Source: Bacilli bacterium (GTDB taxonomy: Bacteria > Bacillota_I > Bacilli_A > RF39 > UBA660). From it: 12,726 nucleotides of DNA. This document shows, one piece after another, positions 1-5,886 of this stretch. Position 1 is the stretch's first letter. Each line of letters starts with the position of its first letter. Under the pieces are notes generated by a model that worked only from the letters and a program-made list of their open reading frames with translations, was not told where the DNA came from and made no database searches. The position numbers and the translations under genes are program-made. The stretch is from NCBI GenBank assembly GCA_900772445.1, contig CAAHEL010000101.1, positions 1 to 12,726 on the forward strand, in the 5' to 3' direction.

Positions 1-14
1 AAAACTTGTCTTTT

Positions 15-728
15 CTATAACACTCTTCTAATATGAGTTATAGGCATAATATATAAATCAGTAATAACTATTCCAACACTTGCATTTAATGCGTGTACTA
101 TTTGATTATTACCAATATAAATTGCTACGTGATGTGTTGTTCCATTATAACCAGATAATACTAAATCTCCAATTTGAATATTACTTAATGGAACTTCATA
201 TCCTACAAATGATTGATCGTATGCTACTCTTGGTAAATCTATTCCATATTGTGAATATATTAACTTTGTGAATCCCGAACAATCTGTTCCATTAGTTAAA
301 CTGTTTCCTCCATAAACATAAGGGTATCCTACAAACTGTTTTGCATATTCAATCAAGTTTTCTGCGACTGTATAATTAACATCACTGATTGGTGTTACTA
401 CTACTGGTTGTGGAGTATATTCTACAGTTTGTTCTACTACGGGTTGTTCTACTACTTCAACTATTTCTTCTGTTACTTCTTCTTCGATAGTTTCATCTTC
501 AGTTTTATTTTCTTCTTCTTTTTTGTCTTCAGTTTCTAATTCTACTTCTTCTTTAACTATCATCGGAGATAATAACATACTAGAGTTATAGTTGTATACT
601 AGTAAATTGCTATTTTGTTTATCAACAGCACAACTCTTCTTGTCGCTATCCATTAATAATACAAATAAAATCATTTCAATAATTATTAATTGCACTATTA
701 ATATTTTTCTTATTGTTTTTGTTATCAT
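15..728 (-). CDS. Membrane-anchored NlpC/P60 cell-wall peptidase
   Basis: The 237-residue protein is probably a cysteine peptidase that cuts peptide cross-links or stems of peptidoglycan outside the membrane. Residues 7-26 form one hydrophobic segment after a basic start, acting as a signal peptide or anchor. Residues 58-115 are a low-complexity linker rich in Glu, Val, Pro and Thr, which probably spans the wall. Residues 120-237 are an NlpC/P60 domain: the nucleophile Cys150 lies in GTDCSGFTK, His200 in HHVAIYIG, and the third polar residue is His212 in VHA. All three catalytic positions are therefore present. No SH3 or LysM targeting domain is visible. The ATG has only a weak upstream purine tract (AGAAG), but the next Met (20) lies inside the hydrophobic segment, so this start is preferred. 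It is a single gene with its own promoter at 777-805. The family call is firm; the exact bond cut is unknown. Confidence 0.9.
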   Translation of the reverse strand: MITKTIRKILIVQLIIIEMILFVLLMDSDKKSCAVDKQNSNLLVYNYNSSMLLSPMIVKEEVELETEDKKEEENKTEDETIEEEVTEEIVEVVEQPVVEQTVEYTPQPVVVTPISDVNYTVAENLIEYAKQFVGYPYVYGGNSLTNGTDCSGFTKLIYSQYGIDLPRVAYDQSFVGYEVPLSNIQIGDLVLSGYNGTTHHVAIYIGNNQIVHALNASVGIVITDLYIMPITHIRRVL

Positions 729-776
729 TTTACTTCTTTTGTTACCTCTTTCTGTATTTTTGTGAAGACGTTTTCA

Positions 777-805
777 ATAATAACACAAATAAAAAATTAA
801 TGCAA
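777..805 (-). promoter_or_regulatory. Sigma-A-type promoter for the NlpC/P60 gene
   Basis: On the minus strand a TTGCAT -35 (800-805) and a TATTAT -10 (777-782) are separated by exactly 17 bases. The predicted start of transcription is near 770, giving a leader of about 40 bases before the ATG at 728. Confidence 0.65.
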
Positions 806-847
806 ATATTTTTTTTAGTAACACTTATAATCCCTTATAATATAAAG

Positions 848-874
848 AAAAAAAGATTTTTTTCAAAATCTTTT
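848..874 (-). terminator. Terminator after the nucleotidyltransferase gene
   Basis: On the minus strand AAAGATTTT pairs with AAAATCTTT (852-860 with 865-873) around a GAAA loop, followed by a run of T. The stem is AT-rich and therefore weak, but position and polarity fit the end of the gene at 938-1840. Confidence 0.55.
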
Positions 875-937
875 AAAAGTTATCTATTAGTTAATTTATA
901 ACTATTTAGTTATTTTTTTAGTAAACTATTCGTTAAT

Positions 938-1840
938 TTATTTCCATAGTTTTTCATTATAAATATTACTTATATGTAATTTTTTTATTTCATTTACAAC
1001 ATTTTCTTTATCTTCTTTATAAGTTATTCCTAACCATTTTGCATCTGTTTTTAAAACCCTTACTTCCATTATATTTTTTTCTATTAATTCAAAAATATAA
1101 CTTGGAATTAAATACTCACTTGTTAAATCATTAATATTTTTTTCTAAAAATTCCTTAAATCCTTTTTCTAAATAATCAAATATTTCTTCAGTAAATGCAA
1201 ACATATTCATTGATACTAAACTATCCTTATCTACTTCAAAACTAGTATCATTTTCTAATGGATAAGCGATAAATTTATCATCTTCATTACAGATTTTACT
1301 TTCTATTATTTCTGTTAATTTACCATCTTTTTCTTTACATATTCCTCTTTTTACTGAACCATTTTTACTAGTTGTATTAATTAATTTATAACCAACCATT
1401 GCTCCAGATAATTTACCTTCTATTTTTGGAATATTCTTTAAGAAACTACTTATTACATAATAAGCATCTCTACCATAAAAATCATCTGAATTTATTATTG
1501 CAAATGGTTCATTTACCTTATCTTTAGCACATAATATAGCGTGTCCTGTTCCCCAAGGTTTTACTCTTCCTTCAGGTACTTCATAACCCTCTGGTAAGTT
1601 ATCTAATTCTTGGAAGGCATATTCCACTTCAATATACTTTTCAATTCTGTGTCCTATTGTTTGTCTAAAGATATCATAATTTTCTTTTTTAATTATGAAT
1701 ACTACTTTGGTAAATCCTGCCTTTATAGCATCATATATTGAATAATCAATTATAAATTCACCATTTTCATTTATTGGTTCGATTTGTTTTAGGCCTCCGA
1801 ACCTACTTCCCATACCTGCGGCCATTATAACTAATGTCAT
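938..1840 (-). CDS. Sugar-phosphate nucleotidyltransferase family protein
   Basis: The 300-residue protein has the fold signature of nucleotide-sugar pyrophosphorylases, enzymes that join a sugar 1-phosphate to an NTP in the cytoplasm. The N-terminal loop AAGMGSRFGGLKQ (residues 7-19) is the GxGxRxxxxxK nucleotide-binding motif. WGTGHAI (96-102) follows the usual GTGHA base or sugar contact. NSDDFYG (117-123) carries the metal-binding acidic pair. These features resemble GalU, RfbA and related proteins, but the spacing does not identify the substrate, so no gene symbol is given. The start is clear: AAGGAGG lies 5 bases before the ATG. The gene has its own promoter (1860-1888) and terminator (848-874). 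No sugar-pathway neighbour is present to narrow the role; cell-surface polysaccharide or teichoic acid precursors are plausible. Confidence 0.85.
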   Translation of the reverse strand: MTLVIMAAGMGSRFGGLKQIEPINENGEFIIDYSIYDAIKAGFTKVVFIIKKENYDIFRQTIGHRIEKYIEVEYAFQELDNLPEGYEVPEGRVKPWGTGHAILCAKDKVNEPFAIINSDDFYGRDAYYVISSFLKNIPKIEGKLSGAMVGYKLINTTSKNGSVKRGICKEKDGKLTEIIESKICNEDDKFIAYPLENDTSFEVDKDSLVSMNMFAFTEEIFDYLEKGFKEFLEKNINDLTSEYLIPSYIFELIEKNIMEVRVLKTDAKWLGITYKEDKENVVNEIKKLHISNIYNEKLWK

Positions 1841-1859
1841 TAGATTCCTCCTTAAGATG

Positions 1860-1888
1860 ATTGTAACATATAATAATTATTTTAGCAA
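1860..1888 (-). promoter_or_regulatory. Promoter for the nucleotidyltransferase gene
   Basis: Minus strand TTGCTA (1883-1888), 17 bases, then TACAAT (1860-1865), with an extended -10 TG (TGtTACAAT). It lies between the tRNA-Leu terminator and the AAGGAGG site of the gene, so it should drive that gene alone. Confidence 0.7.
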
Positions 1889-1893
1889 GACAT

Positions 1894-1920
1894 TAAAAAA
1901 ACCACTTTATAAAGTGATTT
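1894..1920 (-). terminator. Terminator of the tRNA-Leu(CAA) transcript
   Basis: The minus strand reads a CACTTTATAAAGTG hairpin (1903-1916) followed by GG and a run of T (1894-1901). A second small hairpin, CTTGA/TCAAG at 1926-1940, sits between it and the tRNA 3' end. Confidence 0.75.
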
Positions 1921-1950
1921 CCTAACTTGATTATCTCAAGGAAAATTCAT

Positions 1951-2036
1951 TGGTACCAGTCAAGGGACTTGAACCCTCACACCATTGCTGGTAATAGATT
2001 TTGAGTCTATCGCGTCTACCATTCCGCCAGACTGGC
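1951..2036 (-). tRNA. tRNA-Leu (anticodon CAA)
   Basis: An 86-base class II tRNA reading UUG codons. The acceptor strand GCCAGTC pairs with GACTGGT, with a G-U pair at position 1-72, followed by A and an encoded CCA. The anticodon stem ATAGA/TCTAT encloses the loop CTCAAAA, giving anticodon CAA. The long variable arm (TTACCAGCAATGGT region) and the T-arm loop TTCAAGT are typical of tRNA-Leu. Confidence 0.95.
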
Positions 2037-2058
2037 AAGAAACAATAAATATGTATTT

Positions 2059-2064
2059 ATTATA
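2059..2064 (-). promoter_or_regulatory. Likely -10 box of the tRNA-Leu(CAA) promoter
   Basis: A perfect TATAAT with an extended -10 TG (TATGtTATAAT) is read on the minus strand about 22 bases before the tRNA 5' end. The -35 (GATACA at 17 bases) is poor. Read-through from the dehydrogenase gene, which shows no terminator of its own, could also supply this tRNA. Confidence 0.5.
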
Positions 2065-2102
2065 ACATACTTTTATTGTTTTGTATCATTAAATTTATTT
2101 TT

Positions 2103-2840
2103 TTAACTTCTTGCAGCACCATCAACTGATAATATTGTTCCAGTTACATAATCTGCCATTGGACTTGCTAAAAATAGAAAAGCATTTGCTATATCTTTTG
2201 GTTCTCCTATTCTACCTAACGGTATTGTTTTAATTAATGGTTCAATTACTTCTTTAGGAAGTGAAGATACCATATCTGTATTTGTAATTCCAGGTGCTAC
2301 AGCATTCACTCTAATATTGTACTTTCCTAATTCTCTTGCTAATGATTTAGTAAATCCATTTACAGCAAATTTTGATGTTGGATAACCCACTCCAGATGGT
2401 TGACCGTATATACTTACCATTGAACTAGTATTTAATATTACTCCATAATGATTTTCTTTCATATAAGGTAATACTGATGAAGTCATATTAAACATAGCAT
2501 TAACATTTATATCCATTATTTGTTTAAATTCTTCACTTGTTGTATCTTCAATTTTTTTAGAGGCAGATACCCCAGCATTATTAATTAATATATCTATTTT
2601 TCCATATTTTTCATATATCTCTTTAGTTACATTATTTATTTCATTTATATCACTTAAATTTGGATAATATCCACAAACATCATATCCATCTTCTTTTAAT
2701 TTAGATAATGCTTTATCAACACTTTCTTTTTTTGAACCAAAAATTATAACTTGTGCTTTATTTTCTAAAAATAATTTAGCTGTTTCAAATCCTATTCCTC
2801 TAGTTCCTCCAGTTATAATTACTACTTTTTCTTCTAACAT
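2103..2840 (-). CDS. FabG-like short-chain dehydrogenase/reductase (SDR)
   Basis: The 245-residue protein is a classical SDR that should reduce a keto group or oxidise an alcohol using NAD(P)H. TGGTRGIG (10-17) is the Rossmann glycine motif, NNAG (87-90) the structural motif, and the active site is Asn112, Ser140, Tyr153 and Lys157 (YPTSK). The C-terminal PLGRIGEPKDIANAFLFLAS segment and the length match 3-oxoacyl-ACP reductase FabG. No other fatty-acid gene is nearby, so the true substrate is open and the symbol is withheld. It is the second gene of a unit with the PgeF homologue: nine bases separate them, and the TAA stop of pgeF is the first part of the TAAGGAGG site used here, which suggests coupled translation. 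No clear terminator follows; transcription may run into the tRNA-Leu gene. Confidence 0.88.
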   Translation of the reverse strand: MLEEKVVIITGGTRGIGFETAKLFLENKAQVIIFGSKKESVDKALSKLKEDGYDVCGYYPNLSDINEINNVTKEIYEKYGKIDILINNAGVSASKKIEDTTSEEFKQIMDINVNAMFNMTSSVLPYMKENHYGVILNTSSMVSIYGQPSGVGYPTSKFAVNGFTKSLARELGKYNIRVNAVAPGITNTDMVSSLPKEVIEPLIKTIPLGRIGEPKDIANAFLFLASPMADYVTGTILSVDGAARS

Positions 2841-2849
2841 ATTTCCTCC

Positions 2850-3593
2850 TTAAATTAATGCTATTAAAGCAATATTTCTACCATTTATTTCCTTATTTCT
2901 ACGGTATGAATGAAATTCTTTACTACATTTAGTACATATATTTGACTTATGAATATTTTCTTTTTTTATACCTAGATTAATTAATATATCAGTATTTATT
3001 CCCACTGTATCTATTAAATATTTATTATTTTTTTGCTTTATATAATTATTTATATCTATATCATTAAATCTATCTATAAATTCATCTTTTACATCACTAT
3101 CTACTTCAAAACAACATTTTAATATACTAGGACATATAAAAACACTTATATCTTCCCTATTAGAATTATAATCATTTACCATTATATTTATAGCATTTTC
3201 TATAATTCTATTCAAAGTTCCTTTCCAACCAGAATGAATATTACCTATTATTTTTCTCTTTTTATCATATATTAATATTGATTGACAATCTGCTGAATAA
3301 GTAACCAAAGCAACATTTTTTAAATTCGTAATTAAGCCATCAACATTATCAAAATTATTATTAATATTTTCTTTAGTTATTTTTATTACATTAGTTGTAT
3401 GATTCTGATTAGAAACTATAATATTATCAAATTTATGATTAAATATTTTTTGTATTTCCTCATATTCCTTAAAAATATAATTTTTAGATAATTCTTGTTT
3501 ATTAAAATTAAATGGTATTTTAGTATAAAAATGTAATACCTGATTATCATTTGCTAAATCTTCAAATTCAATATATTTATCTTTATCTAACAT
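2850..3593 (-). CDS. pgeF: PgeF/YlmD family multicopper-like purine nucleoside phosphorylase/deaminase
   Basis: The 247-residue protein belongs to the DUF152/laccase-domain family (YfiH, YlmD), cytoplasmic zinc enzymes with purine nucleoside phosphorylase or adenosine deaminase activity; PgeF also edits misincorporated residues in peptidoglycan precursors. The metal and catalytic residues are visible: His65 in NQNHTTNV, Cys103 in SADC and His120 in IHSGWKG. The family strings VDGLITN (84-90), FICPSI (152-157), CCFEV (160-164) and FHSYRR (227-232) are also present. Length is normal. The ATG is preceded by AAAGGTGAT. It heads a two-gene unit with the SDR. In B. subtilis ylmD sits beside cell-division genes; that context is absent here. 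Family assignment is firm, the in vivo substrate less so. Confidence 0.9.
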   Translation of the reverse strand: MLDKDKYIEFEDLANDNQVLHFYTKIPFNFNKQELSKNYIFKEYEEIQKIFNHKFDNIIVSNQNHTTNVIKITKENINNNFDNVDGLITNLKNVALVTYSADCQSILIYDKKRKIIGNIHSGWKGTLNRIIENAINIMVNDYNSNREDISVFICPSILKCCFEVDSDVKDEFIDRFNDIDINNYIKQKNNKYLIDTVGINTDILINLGIKKENIHKSNICTKCSKEFHSYRRNKEINGRNIALIALI

Positions 3594-3711
3594 AGTATTA
3601 TCACCTTTATTAAATTATATCATATATTTATAATAATATTATATTTTTTTGGGTATCTTTTATAGCAAAGTGTTACTTATGTAAATATAATATATTGAAA
3701 GGAGAATTGCT

Positions 3712-3864
3712 ATGTATGGTTATGGATATCCCGGTTATGGATACGGATACTCTGATGGTGGTGGAAGTTGGATTTGGATTATAATTGTAGTATTAATTAT
3801 CTTCTTCGTATTATTCTGGGGAAATGGTAATAACAGAAACTGTGGATGTGGAAAATTCAATTAG
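3712..3864 (+). CDS. YjcZ-like 50-residue membrane miniprotein
   Basis: This short gene is well formed: AAAGGAG lies 7 bases before the ATG, and a strong terminator begins at the stop codon. The peptide has three parts. Residues 2-13 are a Gly/Tyr repeat (YGYGYPGYGYGY). Residues 20-36 are a single hydrophobic helix opening with WIWIII and ending FFVLFW. Residues 37-50 are a Gly/Asn-rich tail with Cys44 and Cys46 (NCGCGKFN). The build matches the YjcZ/SscA-type small proteins of Bacillus, some of which are made during sporulation and sit in the spore, although those lack so clear a Cys pair. The protein should be a one-span membrane peptide. No convincing -35/-10 pair was found upstream: a TATAAT at 3686-3691 lies too close to the ribosome site for a normal leader, so a non-sigma-A promoter is possible. 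Confidence 0.8.
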   Translation: MYGYGYPGYGYGYSDGGGSWIWIIIVVLIIFFVLFWGNGNNRNCGCGKFN

Positions 3865-3889
3865 CACATAGTAATATGTGCTTTTTTTT
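3864..3889 (+). terminator. Terminator of the YjcZ-like gene
   Basis: GCACATA (3864-3870), loop GTAA, TATGTGC (3875-3881), then eight T. The stem starts at the last base of the TAG stop. A second T run follows at 3892-3900. Confidence 0.9.
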
Positions 3890-3909
3890 AGTTTTTTTTT
3901 AAAAAAGTA

Positions 3910-3938
3910 TTGATATAAGGCAAAAAATATGGTATTAT
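3910..3938 (+). promoter_or_regulatory. Promoter of the two-tRNA operon
   Basis: TTGATA (3910-3915), 17 bases, TATTAT (3933-3938) with an extended -10 TGg. The predicted start is near 3945, a few bases before the tRNA at 3950. Confidence 0.75.
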
Positions 3939-3949
3939 TAATAAGCAAT

Positions 3950-4026
3950 GGACCCTTAGCTCAGTTGGTTAGAGCAATCGGCTCATAACCGATCGGTCGT
4001 AGGTTCGAGTCCTACAGGGTCCACCA
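3950..4026 (+). tRNA. tRNA with anticodon CAU, probably tRNA-Ile2
   Basis: The 77-base cloverleaf has GGACCCT paired to AGGGTCC, an anticodon stem ATCGG/CCGAT around CTCATAA, T-arm GTAGG/CCTAC and an encoded CCA. The CAU anticodon could mean elongator Met, or Ile2, in which TilS converts C34 to lysidine so that AUA is read. The body (GGACC acceptor, TTAGCTCAGTTGGTTAGAGCA, GGTCGTAGGTTCGAGTCCTAC) resembles Bacillus and Mycoplasma tRNA-Ile2 as I recall them more than elongator Met. Initiator tRNA is excluded because the GGG/CCC anticodon-stem pairs are missing. Confidence 0.9.
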
Positions 4027-4037
4027 TTTATATATAT

Positions 4038-4121
4038 GCGGGTGTGGCGGAATTGGCAGACGCGCTAGACTTAGGATCTAGTGGTATATCCGTGGGGGTT
4101 CAAGTCCCTTCACCCGCACCA
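4038..4121 (+). tRNA. tRNA-Leu (anticodon UAG)
   Basis: An 84-base class II tRNA with acceptor GCGGGTG/CACCCGC, anticodon stem CTAGA/TCTAG around CTTAGGA (anticodon TAG, reading CUN codons), a variable arm (TGGTATATCCGT), T-arm GGG/CCC with TTCAAGT and an encoded CCA. It lies 11 bases after the preceding tRNA in the same transcript. Confidence 0.95.
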
Positions 4122-4132
4122 TAATAATAATT

Positions 4133-4153
4133 ACTTCCTTTTGGAAGTTTTTT
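4133..4153 (+). terminator. Terminator of the two-tRNA operon
   Basis: ACTTCC (4133-4138), loop TTTT, GGAAGT (4143-4148), followed by TTTTT. It is the first stem-loop after the tRNA-Leu CCA. Confidence 0.85.
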
Positions 4154-4211
4154 ATATAGAATAATAGTAACAAGATATTTTACTGGTATATAATCCAAAA
4201 ATTACATATAA

Positions 4212-4334
4212 GGATTTACTAAAAGAAATATAGAACGTATGATTCAATTTTATAGCACTTATAAAGATGACGAGATTGCGTCACCAGTGGTGTCGCAATT
4301 GTCTTGGACGAACAATTATAAAACAATTAAATGA
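4212..4334 (+). pseudogene. Decayed fragment of a DUF1016/YhcG-family PD-(D/E)XK nuclease gene
   Basis: Reading from 4212 in frame gives about 40 residues ending at TGA 4332-4334. The string GFTKRNIERMIQFY followed by VVSQLSW is the hallmark of the N-terminal domain of DUF1016 (YhcG) proteins, whose members read roughly GKGFSxRNLxRMRxFY and QLSWxHY. There is no start codon or ribosome site: an in-frame TAA lies directly before GGA 4212, and the frame ends soon after the QLSW block, before the C-terminal nuclease domain of a full protein of roughly 330-350 residues. Traces in other frames may extend it: 4163-4201 reads NSNKIFYWYI, like the family NxxLYWxIG segment, and the frame after 4330 reads NELNFTNN. 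I take it as the core of a larger degraded gene. The family call rests on remembered motifs. Confidence 0.72.
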
Positions 4335-4360
4335 ACTAAATTTCACAAATAATTCACAAC

Positions 4361-4383
4361 AAAAAAACCATAATTTTATTATG
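4361..4383 (-). terminator. Terminator of the zinc-ribbon-like gene
   Basis: The minus strand reads CATAAT, AAA, ATTATG, then G and seven T. The stem overlaps the stop codon of the gene at 4379. It is short and AT-rich but has a clear T tract. Confidence 0.6.
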
Positions 4384-5008
4384 ATTCTTTTTTTAATACT
4401 TTTGTCTTTTCCATATTTTTATTAAATTCACTAATCACTTTTTGTTGTGCTACTTCGACAGGATTAGTAAATAATAATTGATAATATAAATCTCTATAAT
4501 AACAAGAATTATTTTCCATATAATATTGATATGTTTTTTCATCATATAAGTTCTTTAAAACAAAGTGTTTGCTTTCAAATTCTTGCCATTTTTTTGTATA
4601 CACTGTTCTTCCACATTCAATACAAACATAACCATTATAAGCAAAATTATCTTGTTCTAAATTATTATGAAGTTTTAAATAGCTTCTTCCTCCGACTGGA
4701 TTATATTCTTCATAAAATGCTCCAATACAAACCCATATTTCGTGTTTACAAGGAGTATCTTCTTGTCTTTTAACATTTGCTAAAGAAAATTCATTAGAAA
4801 ATTCTGAATAAATTAAATCAGATTCATTTGGTTTCATTCTTTTATTACTACTTATTCTACTTACATCTTTGACTAATTGTAGGTATTCTAAGATAAGTGG
4901 ATTATTCTTTAATTCATTTAATCTTTCTTCCTTTACTTCTAATTCTTTTCTTTCTTCAAGATTTCTTTTAATTCTTTCTACTACTATTAATCTGTCTTCT
5001 TCTTTCAT
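4379..5008 (-). CDS. Unknown cytoplasmic protein with a CxH...CxxC zinc-ribbon-like centre
   Basis: I do not recognise this 209-residue protein. Residues 5-35 are highly charged (many Glu, Lys and Arg) and should form a coiled or helical lead. The centre contains Cys87-Lys-His89 (TPCKHEIWVCIG) and, forty residues on, Cys129-Ile-Glu-Cys132 (YVCIECGRTVY). Together these could form a treble-clef or zinc-ribbon site, with Trp92 and Trp141 near it. The C-terminal third is rich in Tyr, Asn and Lys and has no clear motif. There is no signal peptide or membrane segment, so it is probably cytoplasmic. The start is secure: GGGAGGTAAGAG lies before the ATG, with a good promoter at 5032-5060. It is divergent from the sigma-factor gene, and the two -35 boxes are only six bases apart, so the genes may be controlled together. 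The metal site is inference from spacing. Confidence 0.75.
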   Translation of the reverse strand: MKEEDRLIVVERIKRNLEERKELEVKEERLNELKNNPLILEYLQLVKDVSRISSNKRMKPNESDLIYSEFSNEFSLANVKRQEDTPCKHEIWVCIGAFYEEYNPVGGRSYLKLHNNLEQDNFAYNGYVCIECGRTVYTKKWQEFESKHFVLKNLYDEKTYQYYMENNSCYYRDLYYQLLFTNPVEVAQQKVISEFNKNMEKTKVLKKES

Positions 5009-5031
5009 TCTCTTACCTCCCTACCCTTAAA

Positions 5032-5060
5032 ATTATATCATTTTTTATTTTCTAGTTCAA
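5032..5060 (-). promoter_or_regulatory. Promoter of the zinc-ribbon-like gene
   Basis: Minus strand TTGAAC (5055-5060), 17 bases, TATAAT (5032-5037) with an extended -10 TGa: one of the best sigma-A sites in the window. Predicted start near 5025, about 17 bases before the ATG. Confidence 0.75.
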
Positions 5061-5066
5061 CAAAAC

Positions 5067-5095
5067 TTTACAATATAATAAAAAAATGTTATTAT
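5067..5095 (+). promoter_or_regulatory. Promoter of the sigma-factor gene
   Basis: TTTACA (5067-5072), 17 bases, TATTAT (5090-5095) with TGt directly before the -10. It faces away from the promoter at 5032-5060. The start should be near 5102, giving a leader of about 25 bases that holds GGGAGG. Confidence 0.7.
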
Positions 5096-5126
5096 ATATA
5101 ACAAATTTAATATTTGGGAGGCACAT

Positions 5127-5828
5127 ATGAATACTGAAGATTTTTTTGTTAATAGTAAAGAACTTCCTAGTGAGTTATCTAAAGAGGAAACTTATGAATT
5201 AATTTTAAAAGCACAAAATGGTGATATAAATGCTAGAAATAAATTAATAGAACATAATATTAGATTAGTTTTATATGAAATAAATAAGAAATTTATGACT
5301 GTTGATTATGATAAGAAAGAATTAGTATCTATTGGTATTTCTGGATTATTTTATGCAATAAATAATTTTTCTTTAGAAAAAAATCTAGAATTTTCTACAT
5401 ATGCAATAAAATGTATAGATAGTAAAATATATTTATTTATAAAAAGATTAAAAAAATATAAAAATATTGATAGTTTAGATAGACCTATATCTACATTTGA
5501 TAAGAAAAAAGAAACTTATCTAGGAGATATTCTAGAAGGAAGTAATAATATTGATGATTTTATAAAAATAGAAACATATAAATCTATTAGAAAGATAATA
5601 AATTCTCTACCTGATAAAGAAAGAATGATTATAATGTTATCTTTTGGTTTTAATGAGATAGGTCCCATTAATCAAAATGAAATTGCTGATATAGTTGGTG
5701 TATCTCGTTCTAGAGTTTCTAAAATAAGAATTGATACTTTAGAAAAAATAAAAGTTATGCTTTTTAATGATGGATTAATCGAAGTTATTCCTAAAAGAAA
5801 AGTTAAAAATAATAATATATATAATTAA
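5127..5828 (+). CDS. Sporulation-type RNA polymerase sigma factor (sigma-E/K-like)
   Basis: The 233-residue sigma-70 family protein should direct RNA polymerase to a special promoter set. LPSELSKEE (13-21) matches the LPPPLSKEE entry of sigma-E and sigma-K. NGDINARNKLIEHNIRLV (31-48) is region 2.1, ELVSIGISGLFYAINNF (65-81) is 2.2, and STYAIKCIDSKIYLFI (90-105) covers 2.3-2.4. RPISTFDKKKETYLGDIL (119-136) matches the linker of sigma-E/K. Region 4 (155-212) holds LPDKERMIIMLSFG and the helix-turn-helix NQNEIADIVGVSRSRVSKI. Unlike sigma-E and sigma-K, only a dozen residues precede the conserved core and they are acidic, so there is no hydrophobic pro-sequence. The usual CIENEI of region 2.4 is CIDSKI, which may alter -10 recognition. 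GGGAGG lies 5 bases before the ATG. Sigma family is certain; the sporulation role is inferred. Confidence 0.88.
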   Translation: MNTEDFFVNSKELPSELSKEETYELILKAQNGDINARNKLIEHNIRLVLYEINKKFMTVDYDKKELVSIGISGLFYAINNFSLEKNLEFSTYAIKCIDSKIYLFIKRLKKYKNIDSLDRPISTFDKKKETYLGDILEGSNNIDDFIKIETYKSIRKIINSLPDKERMIIMLSFGFNEIGPINQNEIADIVGVSRSRVSKIRIDTLEKIKVMLFNDGLIEVIPKRKVKNNNIYN

Positions 5829-5853
5829 TAGTATCTAATGATGCTATTTTTTT
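5827..5853 (+). terminator. Terminator of the sigma-factor gene
   Basis: AATAGTATC (5827-5835), loop TAAT, GATGCTATT (5840-5848) with one G-U pair, then five more T. It begins at the stop codon. Confidence 0.8.
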
Positions 5854-5886
5854 GTATATCATAATTTATTTTTAATAATATATAAT

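Noticed and set aside
713..901. A 62-codon plus-strand reading frame
   Set aside because: It runs across the NlpC/P60 promoter and the terminator of the next gene, lacks a ribosome site and encodes low-complexity Phe/Leu/Lys sequence.
3614..3619. TATAAT before the pgeF gene as a sigma-A promoter
   Set aside because: The predicted transcription start would fall on the ribosome binding site AAAGGTG, and there is no -35 match; not listed as a promoter. The same problem affects TATAAT at 8682-8687 before spoIVFA.
3950..4026. Calling this CAU tRNA an initiator tRNA-fMet
   Set aside because: The three G-C pairs of the initiator anticodon stem and the mismatched 1-72 pair are absent.
4275..4299. 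Hairpin ATTGCG-T-CACC / GGTG-T-CGCAAT
   Set aside because: It is a tidy stem-loop and looked like a structured RNA, but it falls within codons for the conserved DUF1016 block and has no T run, so it is best explained as chance in a former coding region.
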